Of a DNA stretch of 64,000 nucleotides, positions 18,664-29,046 are shown in pieces; the first letter of the stretch is position 1; the number at the start of each line of letters is the position of its first letter. Below the pieces are notes generated by a model. The model saw nothing but the letters and a program-made list of their open reading frames with translations, was not told the DNA's origin and did no database searches. A program made the position numbers and the translations under genes. The DNA is from Arthrobacter rhizophilus. Its GTDB lineage: Bacteria; Actinomycetota; Actinomycetes; Actinomycetales; Micrococcaceae. The stretch spans positions 248,001 through 312,000 of the forward strand of contig NZ_JAPFFT010000002.1 of the NCBI RefSeq assembly GCF_026241105.1, written 5' to 3'.

Positions 18664-18691
18664 GTCTGCCCCCGCAACTGCGGGGGCAGAC
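18664..18691 (-). terminator. Terminator-like hairpin after sodA
   Basis: An inverted repeat with a 12-13 bp stem: GTCTGCCCCCGCA (18664-18676) pairs with TGCGGGGGCAGAC (18679-18691) around a two-base centre. It lies about 90 bases past the sodA stop. No T tract follows on the minus strand. Confidence 0.6.
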
Positions 18692-18781
18692 AATCCGGTA
18701 TTTGGGCGAAATTCACCTGAATGTGAAGTTTGTTACATCTCTGTGTATTCCGCGTCACTCACCGATTCGGGACTGATTTCC

Positions 18782-19405
18782 CTAGAGAACGATCAGCCCG
18801 GTGGCGTTCGCGCGGGCCGCTTCGAAGCGCTTCGCGACGTCGGCCCAGTTGACAATGTTCCAGAATGCCTTGACGTAGTCAGCCTTGACGTTGACGTAGT
18901 CCAGGTAGAAGGCGTGCTCCCACATGTCGAGCATGAGCAGGGGCGTGGTGCCGACTGCGACGTTGCCCTGCTGGTCGTAGAGCTGCTCGATGAGGAGGTT
19001 GCCACCGATGGGCTCGTAGGCGAGGAAGCCCCAGCCGGATCCCTGGAGGCCAAGGGCAGCTGCCGAGAACTGGGCACGGAACGCATCGAAGGAGCCGAAG
19101 GCGTCGTCAATCGCTGCCGCCAGCTCGCCCTCGGGCTTGTCGCCGCCGTCCGGGGAGATGTTGTTCCAGAACACGGAGTGGTTGATGTGGCCGCCGGTGT
19201 GGAACGCGAGGTCCTTGGAAAGGCGGTTGATGTTGGCGAAATCGCCCTTGTCGCGGGCTTCTGCCAACTGGGCCAGGGCGTTGTTGGCGCCGGCTACATA
19301 GGCTGCGTGGTGCTTGCTGTGGTGCAGCTCCATGATCTTCGCCGAAATGTGCGGCTCAAGTGCTGCGTAGTCGTAGCCGAGCTCGGGCAGTACGTACTCT
19401 GTCAC
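18782..19405 (-). CDS. sodA: Superoxide dismutase (Mn/Fe family)
   Basis: Converts superoxide to hydrogen peroxide and oxygen in the cytosol. The 207-residue protein has all four metal ligands: H in [14 protein letters not shown] in [11 protein letters not shown], and D and H in [14 protein letters not shown]. The G-x-Q type residues ([14 protein letters not shown]) suggest Mn or cambialistic use, but sequence alone cannot settle it. The frame opens four codons earlier; GTG 19405 is chosen because GGAGG lies six bases before it. It is a single-gene unit between gap and whiA. Confidence 0.96.
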   Translation of the reverse strand: MTEYVLPELGYDYAALEPHISAKIMELHHSKHHAAYVAGANNALAQLAEARDKGDFANINRLSKDLAFHTGGHINHSVFWNNISPDGGDKPEGELAAAIDDAFGSFDAFRAQFSAAALGLQGSGWGFLAYEPIGGNLLIEQLYDQQGNVAVGTTPLLMLDMWEHAFYLDYVNVKADYVKAFWNIVNWADVAKRFEAARANATGLIVL

Positions 19406-19514
19406 GAAATCCTCCAATGTAGTGGACCGGGGTCCGGTTGGTAACTCTCGTTTTGTTCATCCGACCGGCGAACCGCCCGGAAATCTACACCCTGACGATT
19501 CTAGGGCGGGGGCC

Positions 19515-20495
19515 TTATTCGTCCATCATTTCGGGGGTCACATTCGCCTCGGTACCCGGGATCCCCAGGTCACCGGCCCGCTTGTCCGCCATGGCCAGAA
19601 GCCGGCGGATCCTCCCCGCGATCGCGTCCTTGGTCATCGGCGGATCAGCGAGCCGGCCCAGTTCATCCAGGCTGGCCTGCTTGTGCGCCACCCGGAGCTC
19701 ACCGGCATACTTGAGGTGGTCCGGAACGTCGTCGCCCAGGATTTCGAGGGCCCTGTCCACCCGGGCACCGGCGGCGACGGCAGCCTGGGCCGAGCGGCGC
19801 AGGTTGGCGTCGTCGAAGTTCGCGAGGCGGTTGGCCGTGGCCCGTACTTCCTTCCGCATGCGGCGTTCCTCCCACACCATGAGGGCGTCATGGGCGCCCA
19901 TCCGGGTGAGCAACGCGGCGATGGTGTCGCCGTCGCGAATGACCACGCGATCCACCCCGCGCACTTCCCTCGCCTTGGCCTGGATTCCGAGGCGACGGGC
20001 GGCTCCGACCAGGGCAAGGGCGGACTCCGGTCCGGGGCAGGTCACTTCGAGCGAGGAGGACCTGCCCGGTTCGGTGAGCGAACCGTGTGCCAGGAAAGCT
20101 CCGCGCCAGACCGCTTCGGCGTCGGACGCCGAACCATTGACGACGGCGGATGGCAACCCGCGGACAGGCCGCCCGCGGCCGTCCAGGAGGCCTGTCTGGC
20201 GAGCCAAGGCCTCGCCGTCGCGCACTACACGCACCACATAGCGGCTACCGCGCCGGAGGCCGCTACCGGAGACGACGATGATCTCGCTCTGGTGCCCGTA
20301 GACTTCGGCGATCGCGGCGCGAAGCCGCCGGGCCGTGGAGGCGAGGTCGACCTCCGCCTCGATCACGATGCGGCCCGAAATGATGTGCAATCCGCCGGCA
20401 AAACGCAGCATGGCCGAGACTTCGGCCTTGCGGACTGAAGACTTCTTGATGTCCAGCCGGGAAAGTTCTTCCTTGACCGATGCGGTCAGTGCCAT
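19515..20495 (-). CDS. whiA: DNA-binding protein WhiA
   Basis: Conserved Gram-positive regulator, needed for sporulation septation in Streptomyces and linked to cell division elsewhere. The 326-residue protein combines a degenerate LAGLIDADG homing-endonuclease fold ([37 protein letters not shown] at the start) with a C-terminal HTH ([34 protein letters not shown]). ATG 20495 has AGGAAC nine bases before it and is nine bases after yvcK, completing the universal rapZ-yvcK-whiA order. Confidence 0.97.
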   Translation of the reverse strand: MALTASVKEELSRLDIKKSSVRKAEVSAMLRFAGGLHIISGRIVIEAEVDLASTARRLRAAIAEVYGHQSEIIVVSGSGLRRGSRYVVRVVRDGEALARQTGLLDGRGRPVRGLPSAVVNGSASDAEAVWRGAFLAHGSLTEPGRSSSLEVTCPGPESALALVGAARRLGIQAKAREVRGVDRVVIRDGDTIAALLTRMGAHDALMVWEERRMRKEVRATANRLANFDDANLRRSAQAAVAAGARVDRALEILGDDVPDHLKYAGELRVAHKQASLDELGRLADPPMTKDAIAGRIRRLLAMADKRAGDLGIPGTEANVTPEMMDE

Positions 20496-20504
20496 CGCAT
20501 GTTC

Positions 20505-21521
20505 CTAACTATTCCCGAAGATATCGTGATACGCCGATGCCAGACGCAGCGGGTCGTGGACTGGACGGCGGCTCGACGCCCCCACTTTACCCAAGACCAC
20601 CTCGGCACCGATCATTCCAGCAGCGCGCTCGAATTCCTTGTGGTCCGATATCGACGAGGGATCGGCGAGGACTACGTCCACACTGAACTCCGGCGCGTAG
20701 TGGCGCAGGGCGTCCAGATGGTCCGCGGCGGACATCCCGGAGGTTTCCTTGGTGTCCATGGCGAGGTTCATGGTGAGGCATCGTTTGGCCGGGGTGTCAC
20801 ACAAGGCTTGGCGCATCTCGGGCAACAGCAAGTGGGGCAGGACCGACGTGTACCAAGAGCCAGGGCCGAGAATAATCCAGTCTGCGAGCTCGATGGCCGT
20901 GAGCGCCTCGATGCATGCCCGCGCGTCTTCCGGCCGAAGCCGGACGTTTTCGAGGGATCCGGCAACAGCGCATTTGGCCTGGCCTTTGACGGTCTGGAAC
21001 TCGTATCCGCCTCCGGGCAACGGCACCCGGACATCGCCCTCGATGTTCAGTGGCTGCGTGGACATCGGCAGGACCTGACCGCGGGCGCCCAGGAGGGCAC
21101 CTGCCCATTTCAGTCCCGCCACGGCGTCGCCCAGCAGCTCCCAGAGGGTAACAATGAGCAGGTTTCCCATGGCGTGGTTGTCCAGGGAACCCTGCCGACC
21201 GCTCGGAGTCTTGAAGCGGTGCTGCATGACGTCCCGCCACGTGCGCCCCCAATCCGTGTCATCGCAGAGGGCGCTCAGCGCCATCCGAAGATCGCCGGGC
21301 GGAAGAACACCGTACTCTTCCCGCAGCCGCCCGGACGATCCGCCGTCGTCCGCAACGGTCACGATCGCAGTGAGCTCGGAGGTCAACAGCCTCAACGCAG
21401 AGAGCGACGCGGAGAGCCCGTGTCCGCCGCCTAGCGCAACAACAGAGGGGCCCTTGGAAGGCTGGCTGCCTGGCGTCCCCTTGGGCGGGACAAGCGGCAG
21501 GGGTCCGGTCAGAACCCCCAT
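20505..21521 (-). CDS. yvcK: Gluconeogenesis factor YvcK/CofD family (UDP-sugar binding)
   Basis: Protein of the YvcK/MgfK family, which binds UDP-sugars and couples carbon source to cell wall synthesis in Bacillus and mycobacteria. The 338-residue protein shows VVALGGGHGLSASLSALR (nucleotide-binding), TVADDGGSSGRLREEYGVLPPGD and the DNHAMGNLLIVTLWEL block, and later DWIILGPGSWYTSVLPHLL, all diagnostic. The start ATG 21521 shares its A with the rapZ stop (TAATG). Mycobacterial CuvA is the likely ortholog. Confidence 0.94.
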   Translation of the reverse strand: MGVLTGPLPLVPPKGTPGSQPSKGPSVVALGGGHGLSASLSALRLLTSELTAIVTVADDGGSSGRLREEYGVLPPGDLRMALSALCDDTDWGRTWRDVMQHRFKTPSGRQGSLDNHAMGNLLIVTLWELLGDAVAGLKWAGALLGARGQVLPMSTQPLNIEGDVRVPLPGGGYEFQTVKGQAKCAVAGSLENVRLRPEDARACIEALTAIELADWIILGPGSWYTSVLPHLLLPEMRQALCDTPAKRCLTMNLAMDTKETSGMSAADHLDALRHYAPEFSVDVVLADPSSISDHKEFERAAGMIGAEVVLGKVGASSRRPVHDPLRLASAYHDIFGNS

Positions 21522-22444
21522 TATTCGCGACCCAGATCACGGTGGCTCGTGGTCACGGTGACCCGGGGATATTGGGCCAGCCGTTTGGAAAGTTCGACGG
21601 CGACCGCGACTGAACGGTGCTTGCCGCCTGTGCAGCCCACAGCAATGGTGGCGTAGTGCTTGTTTTCCGTCCGGTAGCCGTCGAGGACAGGCTCCAAGGC
21701 AAGGACGTAGCGGTCAACGAAGTCCTTGACGCCGTCGGCCCCCAGCACATAGTCGCTGACATCGGCGTCGAGTCCAGTGTGCGGGCGCAACTTCGGGACC
21801 CAGTGCGGGTTGGGGATGAAGCGCGCGTCGGCCACGAAGTTGGCGTCCACCGGCAGGCCATATTTGAAGCCGAAGCTCATGACGTTCAAGCGCAGCGCCA
21901 CGGGGCCCGTGTCGCTGAAGAGCTCTGTGATGGCGGTCGCCAGGCCGTGCACGTTGTACGTACTCGTGTCCAGGACCACATCTGCCGATTCCCGGAGTTC
22001 CTTCAGGACGTCGCGCTCCGCGGCGATACCGTCCAGGATCCGGCCTCCGCCCTGGAGCGGATGCGGGCGGCGGCCTTGTTCAAAGCGCCGGACCAAGACG
22101 TTGTCGCTTGCATCGAGGAAGAGAACCCGGAACGTGATTCCGCTGGCGCTGAGTGCGCCGAGGGCCGTCCTGATATCGGTGAAGAGTCCCTTGCTCCGGA
22201 CGTCCACGACGACGGCCAGCTTGGGGATCGACTGGGGTGCGTGCGAGACGATTTCGGCGAGCGTCCCCAACATCTGCGGAGGCAGGTTTTCGACGACGTA
22301 CCAGCCGTGGTCCTCCAAGGCGTCCGAGGCGGTACTGCGGCCTGCTCCGGACATGCCAGTCACCACCAGCAGTTCCGCTTCAACAGGCTTGACGGGAATA
22401 AGGCCGTCCTGCTCCGTGTCGGATCCTGCTGTTGACTCTGACAT
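21521..22444 (-). CDS. rapZ: RNase adapter protein RapZ
   Basis: P-loop protein; in E. coli RapZ senses glucosamine-6-P and directs decay of the small RNA GlmZ, while the role in actinobacteria is not settled. The 307-residue sequence has Walker A GMSGAGRS, the AVVVDVRSKGLFTDI block, FLDASDNVLVRRFEQGRRPHPL and the C-terminal FGFKYGLPVDANFVADARFIPNPHWVPKLRPHTGLD and CTGGKHRSVA motifs. An upstream in-frame ATG at 22492 exists, but ATG 22444 (MSESTAGSD) follows a GGGGA and is preferred. It overlaps yvcK by one base. Confidence 0.96.
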   Translation of the reverse strand: MSESTAGSDTEQDGLIPVKPVEAELLVVTGMSGAGRSTASDALEDHGWYVVENLPPQMLGTLAEIVSHAPQSIPKLAVVVDVRSKGLFTDIRTALGALSASGITFRVLFLDASDNVLVRRFEQGRRPHPLQGGGRILDGIAAERDVLKELRESADVVLDTSTYNVHGLATAITELFSDTGPVALRLNVMSFGFKYGLPVDANFVADARFIPNPHWVPKLRPHTGLDADVSDYVLGADGVKDFVDRYVLALEPVLDGYRTENKHYATIAVGCTGGKHRSVAVAVELSKRLAQYPRVTVTTSHRDLGRE

Positions 22445-22495
22445 CAAGTGTCCCCGTTTCTGAGATGGTCCAAAGCTTCTGTGAAGGTCCAAGCC

Positions 22496-22530
22496 GGACC
22501 GTGTTGAGGAGCGGTCCGTTTATTACCCTA
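22496..22530 (-). promoter_or_regulatory. Candidate rapZ promoter and 5' hairpin
   Basis: A -10-like TAGGGT (minus, 22525-22530) lies just past the uvrC stop, and a dyad GGACCG (22496-22501) with CGGTCC (22512-22517) sits at the predicted mRNA start. This would give rapZ-yvcK-whiA a promoter separate from uvrC. Confidence 0.4.
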
Positions 22531-22531
22531 G

Positions 22532-24523
22532 CTAATATTCAAGGATTTCGCCGGTGGTCATGTTCACTGCCGGGGCGGCCTCTTCGGACGCGCTGGCCTC
22601 CGCCAGGTGGCCGACAACGGCTTCTGCCAATGCCGGGCCGATTCCCTTCGCCGCGGTGAGCTCGCTTGCCGTGGCGGCCTTGATCTTCTTGAGCGAACCG
22701 AAATGTGCCACGAGCGCCTTCCGTTTGGCTTCACCGAGGCCTGGAACGCCGTCGAGCGCGGACACAGTCATGGCTTTTCCGCGCTTCTGCCGGTGGAAAG
22801 TGATGGCGAAGCGGTGGGCTTCGTCGCGGATGCGCTGCAGCAGGTAGAGCCCTTGTGAAGTTCGCGGCAGAATCACGGGGAAATCGCTATCCGGCAACCA
22901 GACTTCTTCGAGCCGCTTGGCCAGGCCCACGACGTAGACGTCGTCGATCCCCAGTTCCGCGAGGGCCCGCGCGGCCGCGTTCACTTGGGGCTGACCGCCG
23001 TCGACGACGACGAGGTTGGGCGGATAGGCGAACCTCGCCTTTGTCCCGGTGCCGGCAACGTCCTCCGACGGCGCCAGCTCCGCCGCGTTGGGGACTTCCC
23101 CGCTCTTGGGAAGCTGGGCGGACTTGTCCTGAAGGTAGTGCCGGAAGCGTCGCGTGAGGACGTCATGCATCGCCGCGGTGTCGTCGGTTGCGGCTGCACC
23201 GGTGATGGAGAATTTCCGGTAGTCGGCCTTCTTGGGGAGGCCATCTTCCACAACCACCATGGACGCGACCACGTTGGTGCCCTGCACATGGGATATGTCA
23301 TAGCATTCGATCCGAAGGAGCGGCACGGGAAGCTCAAGCGCCTCCTGCAACTCCTGGAGCGCCTGGGAGCGGACGGTGATGTCGCCAGCCCTCCGGACTT
23401 TGTGGAGCTTCAGGGCCTGCTCCGCGTTTTCGCGGACAGTGGACATGAGGGCGGCCTTGTCGCCACGCTGCGGCACGCGGATATCCACTTTGGCGCCCCG
23501 CAGGCCGCCGAGCCATTCAAGCAACTCATGATGGTTGGACGGAATCTCCGGGACCAGGACTTCGCGAGGAATACGGCCCTGGTTGTCGCTGTCTTCTCCA
23601 TAAACCTGCTGCAGGAGGTGCTCGATAAGCTCCGGTGTGGTGGCGTCTTCGACCTTTTCGACCACCCAACCCCGCTGGCCGCGTACCCGGCCGCCCCTGA
23701 CGTGGAAGACCTGCACGGAAGCCTCGAGGTCGTCGTCGTGCAGGGCGAAGATATCTGCGTCCGTGTCTTCGGAAAGCACGACGGCGTTGCGCTCGAACAC
23801 TTTACGCAGCGCCGCGATGTCGTCGCGGATTCGTGCCGCCCGTTCGTAGTCGAGTTCAGCTACGGCAGCTGCCATGTCTTTCTCGAGGCGCCGTATGAAC
23901 TTGCCGGCCTCGCCGCCCATGAACGAGCAGAAGTCTTCGGCAATGGCGCGGTGCTCCTCGGGCGTGACACGGCCGACGCACGGGGCCGAGCATTTGTCGA
24001 TGTAACCCAGCAGGCATGGCCGCCCACTGGCCTGCGCGCGCTTGAGCACACCGGCGCTGCAGCTCCGCACCGGAAAGACCCTGAGCAAGGTGTCCATGGT
24101 TTCACGGATGGCACCGGCCGTGTACGGCCCGAAGTAGCGGGTGCCTTTACGGCGTTCCCCGCGCATAACCTGGACCCGGGGGAGCTTCTCCCCCATGCTC
24201 ACGGCAAGGTACGGGTAAGTCTTGTCATCGCGGAACACGACGTTGAAGCGCGGCTTGAATTCCTTGATCCAGGTGTACTCGAGCTGGAGGGACTCAAGCT
24301 CACTGCCCACCACGGTCCATTCAACGCTGCTCGCGGCGTGCACCATGGCGTATGTCTTCGGCAGCAACCCTGCCGGGTTGGCGAAGTAAGAGTTCAGCCG
24401 GGACCGGAGGTTTTTCGCCTTGCCCACATAGATGACGCGGCCGTGTGGATCCCGGAACCGGTAGACGCCGGGGGTGGTGGGGATTTCTCCCGTCTGGGGG
24501 CGATAACTCGCTGGATCTGCCAC
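22532..24523 (-). CDS. uvrC: Excinuclease ABC subunit C
   Basis: Dual endonuclease of nucleotide excision repair. The 663-residue protein has the N-terminal GIY-YIG nuclease ([26 protein letters not shown], cutting 3' of the lesion), a Cys cluster in [26 protein letters not shown], a UVR motif ([19 protein letters not shown]), the RNase H-like nuclease ([39 protein letters not shown], cutting 5') and C-terminal helix-hairpin-helix repeats ([20 protein letters not shown]). Start is GTG 24523. A -10 TAGACT lies exactly six bases before it, so the mRNA is probably leaderless. Confidence 0.97.
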   Translation of the reverse strand: MADPASYRPQTGEIPTTPGVYRFRDPHGRVIYVGKAKNLRSRLNSYFANPAGLLPKTYAMVHAASSVEWTVVGSELESLQLEYTWIKEFKPRFNVVFRDDKTYPYLAVSMGEKLPRVQVMRGERRKGTRYFGPYTAGAIRETMDTLLRVFPVRSCSAGVLKRAQASGRPCLLGYIDKCSAPCVGRVTPEEHRAIAEDFCSFMGGEAGKFIRRLEKDMAAAVAELDYERAARIRDDIAALRKVFERNAVVLSEDTDADIFALHDDDLEASVQVFHVRGGRVRGQRGWVVEKVEDATTPELIEHLLQQVYGEDSDNQGRIPREVLVPEIPSNHHELLEWLGGLRGAKVDIRVPQRGDKAALMSTVRENAEQALKLHKVRRAGDITVRSQALQELQEALELPVPLLRIECYDISHVQGTNVVASMVVVEDGLPKKADYRKFSITGAAATDDTAAMHDVLTRRFRHYLQDKSAQLPKSGEVPNAAELAPSEDVAGTGTKARFAYPPNLVVVDGGQPQVNAAARALAELGIDDVYVVGLAKRLEEVWLPDSDFPVILPRTSQGLYLLQRIRDEAHRFAITFHRQKRGKAMTVSALDGVPGLGEAKRKALVAHFGSLKKIKAATASELTAAKGIGPALAEAVVGHLAEASASEEAAPAVNMTTGEILEY

Positions 24524-24535
24524 AGATCCAGTCTA
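24511..24535 (-). promoter_or_regulatory. uvrC leaderless promoter with perfect dyad over the start codon
   Basis: The -10 TAGACT (minus, 24530-24535) is six bases before GTG 24523. A perfect inverted repeat, CTGGATCTG (24511-24519) with CAGATCCAG (24523-24531) and a three-base centre, covers the end of the -10, the start site and the first codons. If the mRNA starts at the GTG, one arm is not transcribed, so the dyad would act as a DNA operator. Confidence 0.55.
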
Positions 24536-24581
24536 GTAAGGGAAAGACGCTGCCCCGTACGCACCGGCCAGCTTCGCGGAG

Positions 24582-25250
24582 CTACTCCGCCGTCTTGCTC
24601 TGGTTGTAACTCGTTGAACGTTCCTGGCCGCTCAATGCCGCAATGGCATCCATGATCTTATCCGTCACTTCGCGGCGGGCAGGCAAGGAATGGTCCGGAC
24701 CTGTTTTCTCGAAGTACAACGGCTCGCCCACCATCATGGTGAAGTGCTGCGGACGGACGGTGTTGCGGTCCACAGGCTGCAATTTGTCCGTGCCAATCAG
24801 GCCCACAGGAACGACGGGCGCACCCGTAGTCAAAGCAAGCCAGCCGACGCCCGTCCGCCCACGGTAGAGCAGGCCGTCACGCGAACGGGTTCCCTCCGGA
24901 TAGATACCGATGCCCCTGCCGTTCTCCAGGATGTCCAGCAGGGTCTTGAGCGCTTGCACACTGGCCGCTTGCTCTCCGCGTTCCACCGGAATCGATCCAA
25001 CTGCCTGGAAGAACGCTTTCATGGCGAGGCCTTTGAAGCCCTTGGTGGTGAAGTACTCGGCTTTGGCAAAGAATCCGACCGGGCGGGGCATCAAGGCCTG
25101 GACAATCACGCTGTCCAGAAAAGACAAATGGTTTGGGGCCACAATAAATGGCCCTTCCTTGGGCACGTTTTCCAGCCCGATGACCGTGGGTCGGCAGGTG
25201 CTGGAAATCAGTCCGCGCGTGGTCCAGCGGATGACATCAAAGGCTTCCAT
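24582..25250 (-). CDS. 1-acyl-sn-glycerol-3-phosphate acyltransferase family protein (PlsC-like)
   Basis: Membrane-associated acyltransferase of phospholipid synthesis, 222 aa. The catalytic NHLSFLDS box gives H41-x4-D46, and the glycerol-phosphate binding motif YPEGTRSRDG begins at P118. A further GAPVVPVGLIGTDKLQP block matches the family. ATG 25250 overlaps the end of the preceding HAD gene by 14 bases, so the two are translationally coupled, possibly pairing a phosphatase with lipid synthesis. PlsC function is likely, but several paralogs exist in actinobacteria and the acyl acceptor is unproven. Confidence 0.88.
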   Translation of the reverse strand: MEAFDVIRWTTRGLISSTCRPTVIGLENVPKEGPFIVAPNHLSFLDSVIVQALMPRPVGFFAKAEYFTTKGFKGLAMKAFFQAVGSIPVERGEQAASVQALKTLLDILENGRGIGIYPEGTRSRDGLLYRGRTGVGWLALTTGAPVVPVGLIGTDKLQPVDRNTVRPQHFTMMVGEPLYFEKTGPDHSLPARREVTDKIMDAIAALSGQERSTSYNQSKTAE

Positions 25251-25953
25251 CGTTCTGCACCTCGCTCAGGGCCGCCGCGCGGACAGCGTCAAGTTCTTCG
25301 ATCTTCTTCAGCAGTTGCGCAGTGGAATCCACGACGGCGACGGCTCCCGCTTCCTGAAGCTCGCCGTCGGGCGCAAATCCCCAACTCACACCGATGCAGT
25401 CAAGTCCGTTGGCCATCGCACCGGCAACATCCTGATGGCGATCCCCCACCATCACCGCGGGCTGCGAATGCAACGTCGCCAGCGCAGCTCCAACGATTTC
25501 CACCTTGCCGGGGGCCGTGTTTGCGGCCATTGATTCATCGTCCGGGGCACCGCAGATGGACGCAAAGAAATCAGCAATACCGTGGTGCTCCAACACGACG
25601 CGCGCCAGGCCCTGGGGTTTCTGAGTGGCCACAGCGACCTGACGCCGCGACTCCGCGAAGAACTCGAGGAGCTCACGGATACCTGGATAGAGCAGGCCCT
25701 GACCAATCCCTACAGATCGGTAGTAGCTGCGGTAAAGCCCAATGACTTCATCAACTCTCCCAGTGGGAACCCCGGCAATGTGCTCCAGGGAATCACTGAG
25801 CTTGGGTCCAACCATGGACTCAAGCACGGGCAGTTCCGGGACGGGGAGGCCCATTTCGCGCAGCGCCGCGGCGATGCCGCCGGTTATGCCACCTGCAGGA
25901 TCGACAAGGGTGCCGTCCAGATCAAAGATTACGGGCACCATTGTTTGAGTCAC
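25237..25953 (-). CDS. HAD-superfamily hydrolase, phosphoglycolate phosphatase-like
   Basis: Cytosolic phosphatase with HAD motif I FDLDGTLVD (nucleophile D11, acid D13), a C1 cap containing MVGPKLSDSLEHIAGVP, motif II (VATQKP), motif III K (PAKVEIV region, here TAPGKVEIVGAAL) and motif IV MVGDRHQDVAGAM. The 238-residue length and order fit the Gph/PpaX group; substrate could be phosphoglycolate or another small phosphate ester. GTG 25953 is the farthest start; ATG 25941 is possible. It overlaps the acyltransferase by 14 bases. Confidence 0.85.
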   Translation of the reverse strand: MTQTMVPVIFDLDGTLVDPAGGITGGIAAALREMGLPVPELPVLESMVGPKLSDSLEHIAGVPTGRVDEVIGLYRSYYRSVGIGQGLLYPGIRELLEFFAESRRQVAVATQKPQGLARVVLEHHGIADFFASICGAPDDESMAANTAPGKVEIVGAALATLHSQPAVMVGDRHQDVAGAMANGLDCIGVSWGFAPDGELQEAGAVAVVDSTAQLLKKIEELDAVRAAALSEVQNDGSL

Positions 25954-26053
25954 CGGGTTAGTTTCTCACGAGTTGAGGCGTGCCTGAAACTCACATGCCC
26001 GCCAGGGAATACTCCGGCAGCCGCCGAAATATTCCCCGGTGGGAGCCGCAGCA

Positions 26054-28981
26054 CTAACTCAGAATCTCCGCAAGGAAGGAAGCGGTATGGCTTTCCGTGG
26101 ACTTGGCTACCTGTTCAGGTGTGCCTGTTGCCACGATGCGTCCACCGCCTGAACCGCCGTTGGGGCCAAGGTCCACAATCCAGTCGGCGGACTTGATGAC
26201 GTCAAGGTTGTGTTCAATGGTGATGACCGTATTCCCCTTGTCCACCAAGCCCTGCAGCACCATGAGCAACTTACGGATGTCCTCGAAGTGCAGGCCCGTA
26301 GTGGGTTCGTCCAAGACGTAGACGTTGCGTCCGTTCGACCGCTTCTGGAGCTCCGAGGCCAGCTTCACGCGCTGCGCCTCGCCACCGGACAGCGTGGTAG
26401 CCGGCTGCCCAAGCCGGACGTAGCCGAGGCCGACGTCGACGAGGGTGTTCAGGTGCCGGGCGATGGGCGTGAACGCCGCAAAGAACTCGGCGCCTTCCTC
26501 GATGGGCATGTTGAGGACGTCCGCGATGGTCTTGCCCTTGTAGTGAACTTCAAGGGTCTCCCGGTTGTAGCGGGCACCATGGCACACTTCGCACGGGACG
26601 TAGACATCCGGCAGGAAGTTCATCTCGATCTTCAGCGTGCCGTCACCGGAGCAAGCCTCGCAGCGGCCGCCTTTGACGTTGAATGAGAAGCGGCCTGGCT
26701 GGTAACCGCGCACTTTGGCTTCGGTGGTTTCCGCGAAGAGCTTCCGGATGTTGTCGAAGACGCCGGTGTAGGTGGCGGGGTTGGAACGCGGTGTCCGGCC
26801 GATGGGGCTCTGGTCAACGTGGACCACCTTGTCGAGGTGTTCCAGGCCCACTACGGAGCGATGCCGGCCTGCAACCTGCTTGGCGCCGTTGAGCTTGTTC
26901 GCGAGCACCTTGTAGAGGATCTCGTTCACAAGGGTGGACTTCCCTGAGCCGCTGACGCCCGTCACGGCCGTGAAAAGACCCAGCGGGAAGGTGGCGTCAA
27001 CGTTGTTCAGGTTGTTTTCGCGCGCGCCGATGACCTTGAGCTCACGCTTCTTGTCGTACTTGCGTCGCTTGGGCGGGATGCCGATCTTGCGTCGCCCGGA
27101 CAGGTAGTCGCCCGTCAGCGAGTTCGTGTTTTCCAGGAGCTCCTTGTAGGAACCGGAGTGCACCACCTGGCCACCGTGCTCGCCGGCGCCAGGTCCGATG
27201 TCCACCACCCAGTCGGCCTCCTGGATGGTGTCTTCGTCGTGTTCGACGACAATCAGCGTATTACCGAGATCGCGCAACCGCGTCAGGGTTTCGATGAGGC
27301 GCCGGTTGTCCTTCTGGTGCAGCCCGATGGACGGCTCGTCCAGGACATAGAGGACTCCCACCAGGCCAGAGCCGATTTGCGTGGCGAGCCGAATCCGCTG
27401 GGCCTCACCGCCGGACAGTGTCCCGGACGGCCGTTCGAGATTCAGGTATTCGAGCCCCACGTCGAGCAGGAACGTCAGTCGTGCCTGGATCTCCTTGAGA
27501 ACCTGATGCGCGATCTGGGCCTCGCGGTCGGTGAGCGTGAGGCTGCCGAGGAAGTCGGCGCAATCGCGCATCGGAAGGGCCGATACTTCGGCGATGGACT
27601 TGCCGTTGATCAGCACGGAGAGCGACGCCGGGTTAAGCCGGGCACCGTTGCATGCGGGGCAAGGAACCTGCCGCATGTACTCTTCGTAGCGGTCGCGTGC
27701 CCAGTCCGAGTCCGTTTCGCCGTGCTTGCGGTGTACGTACTGGATGGCGCCTTCGAAGCCGGTGCTGTACTTGCGCTCCCGGCCGAACCGGTTGCGGTAC
27801 TGGACGACCACCTTGTGGTCCTTCCCATGCAGCACCGTCTGCCGAACTTCCTGCGGCAGCTTCTCCCAAGGGGTGTCCATGGAGAAATCGAGCTCCAAGG
27901 CGAGGCCCTCCAGGAGCCGATTCCAGTACTCCGTGGTGGCCGTACCCAACGACCACGGCGCTATGGCCCCCTGGCCCAATGAAAGCTCGGGGTTGGGGAC
28001 CACGAGTTCTTCATCGACCTCCAACTTGGTGCCGATGCCGCTGCAGGCCGCGCACGCGCCGAAAGGGTTGTTGAAGGAGAAGGAACGGGGCTCGATCTCG
28101 TCGATGGCCAACGGGTGCTCGTTGGGGCAGGCAAGGTTCTCGGAAAACGCCCGGATCCGCGCCGGGTCTTCGGCATCGAGATCGACGAATTCGACCAGCA
28201 CACGGCCTTCCGCAAGGCCAAGCGCCGTTTCGATCGAGTCGGTCAACCGTTGGCTGATTCCTTCTTTGACCACCAACCGGTCCACGACTACTTCGATGGA
28301 GTGCTTGAATTGTTTGCCGAGCTTGGGCGGATCGCTCAGCTGGACGAGTTCGCCATCCACCCGGGCACGCGAATAGCCCTTGGCGGTGAGCTCCTTGAAG
28401 AGTTCCACGAATTCGCCCTTGCGTCCGCGGACCACGGGAGCCAGGATCTGGAAGCGTGTGCCGGACTCGAGTTCCAGCAACTGGTCGACGATCTGCTGCG
28501 GAGTCTGCCTTGTGATGGGCTCATGGCATACCGGGCAATGCGGCCTGCCGACACGGGCCCAGAGAAGGCGCATGTAGTCGTAAATCTCGGTGATGGTGCC
28601 CACCGTGGAACGCGGGTTCTTGCTGGTGGACTTCTGATCGATGGAGACTGCCGGAGAAAGGCCCTCGATGAAGTCGACATCCGGCTTGTCCACCTGGCCC
28701 AGGAACTGGCGGGCGTAGGCCGACAATGATTCAACGTACCGGCGCTGGCCCTCGGCGAAGATCGTGTCGAAGGCCAAGGACGACTTGCCTGAACCTGACA
28801 AGCCGGTGAAGACGATCATGGCATCACGGGGAAGGTCCAGGTCCACGTTGCGGAGGTTGTGTTCACGCGCACCCTTGACCACGAGCCGGGACAGGTCATG
28901 TCTCACGGGCGTGGCAGGCTTCTGCGCGGAAACGCTTGCGAGGGATTCGACGGCGGGGACTTCAGCTACGGCTTTAGGCAC
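26054..28981 (-). CDS. uvrA: Excinuclease ABC subunit A
   Basis: DNA damage-recognition ATPase of nucleotide excision repair. The 975-residue protein contains two ABC cassettes: Walker [10 protein letters not shown] near residue 60 and GVSGSGKST in the second half, signatures [17 protein letters not shown] and [16 protein letters not shown], and Walker [13 protein letters not shown] and [11 protein letters not shown]. The second zinc module is complete ([19 protein letters not shown] with CEVC), while the first has CPVC plus a CPAC pair. GTG 28981 is chosen because TAGCAT sits six bases upstream. A LexA-like box lies in the promoter. It stands alone between the HAD and GntR genes. Confidence 0.97.
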   Translation of the reverse strand: MPKAVAEVPAVESLASVSAQKPATPVRHDLSRLVVKGAREHNLRNVDLDLPRDAMIVFTGLSGSGKSSLAFDTIFAEGQRRYVESLSAYARQFLGQVDKPDVDFIEGLSPAVSIDQKSTSKNPRSTVGTITEIYDYMRLLWARVGRPHCPVCHEPITRQTPQQIVDQLLELESGTRFQILAPVVRGRKGEFVELFKELTAKGYSRARVDGELVQLSDPPKLGKQFKHSIEVVVDRLVVKEGISQRLTDSIETALGLAEGRVLVEFVDLDAEDPARIRAFSENLACPNEHPLAIDEIEPRSFSFNNPFGACAACSGIGTKLEVDEELVVPNPELSLGQGAIAPWSLGTATTEYWNRLLEGLALELDFSMDTPWEKLPQEVRQTVLHGKDHKVVVQYRNRFGRERKYSTGFEGAIQYVHRKHGETDSDWARDRYEEYMRQVPCPACNGARLNPASLSVLINGKSIAEVSALPMRDCADFLGSLTLTDREAQIAHQVLKEIQARLTFLLDVGLEYLNLERPSGTLSGGEAQRIRLATQIGSGLVGVLYVLDEPSIGLHQKDNRRLIETLTRLRDLGNTLIVVEHDEDTIQEADWVVDIGPGAGEHGGQVVHSGSYKELLENTNSLTGDYLSGRRKIGIPPKRRKYDKKRELKVIGARENNLNNVDATFPLGLFTAVTGVSGSGKSTLVNEILYKVLANKLNGAKQVAGRHRSVVGLEHLDKVVHVDQSPIGRTPRSNPATYTGVFDNIRKLFAETTEAKVRGYQPGRFSFNVKGGRCEACSGDGTLKIEMNFLPDVYVPCEVCHGARYNRETLEVHYKGKTIADVLNMPIEEGAEFFAAFTPIARHLNTLVDVGLGYVRLGQPATTLSGGEAQRVKLASELQKRSNGRNVYVLDEPTTGLHFEDIRKLLMVLQGLVDKGNTVITIEHNLDVIKSADWIVDLGPNGGSGGGRIVATGTPEQVAKSTESHTASFLAEILS

Positions 28982-28987
28982 CCACTA

Positions 28988-29010
28988 ATGCTAATCGAAA
29001 ACTTCTTCGA
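28988..29010 (-). promoter_or_regulatory. uvrA leaderless promoter with LexA-type SOS box
   Basis: The -10 TAGCAT (minus, 28988-28993) is six bases before GTG 28981. Directly upstream is TCGAAGAAGTTTTCGA (28995-29010), an inverted TCGAA-N6-TTCGA. The LexA box of actinobacteria and Bacillus is close to TCGAAC-N4-GTTCGA, so this matches ten of twelve defined positions. LexA bound here would block RNA polymerase. Confidence 0.65.
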
Positions 29011-29046
29011 ATTTCCATGCGGGCTCCCGCAGGCTACTGACGGGTA

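Noticed and set aside
24511..24531. The uvrC dyad as a start-codon sequestering RNA hairpin
   Set aside because: If transcription starts at the GTG as the TANNNT spacing predicts, one arm is not in the RNA, so an operator is more likely.
22985..24655. A 556-codon open frame antisense to uvrC
   Set aside because: Crosses uvrC and its promoter; His/Val/Leu-rich shadow sequence with no domain.
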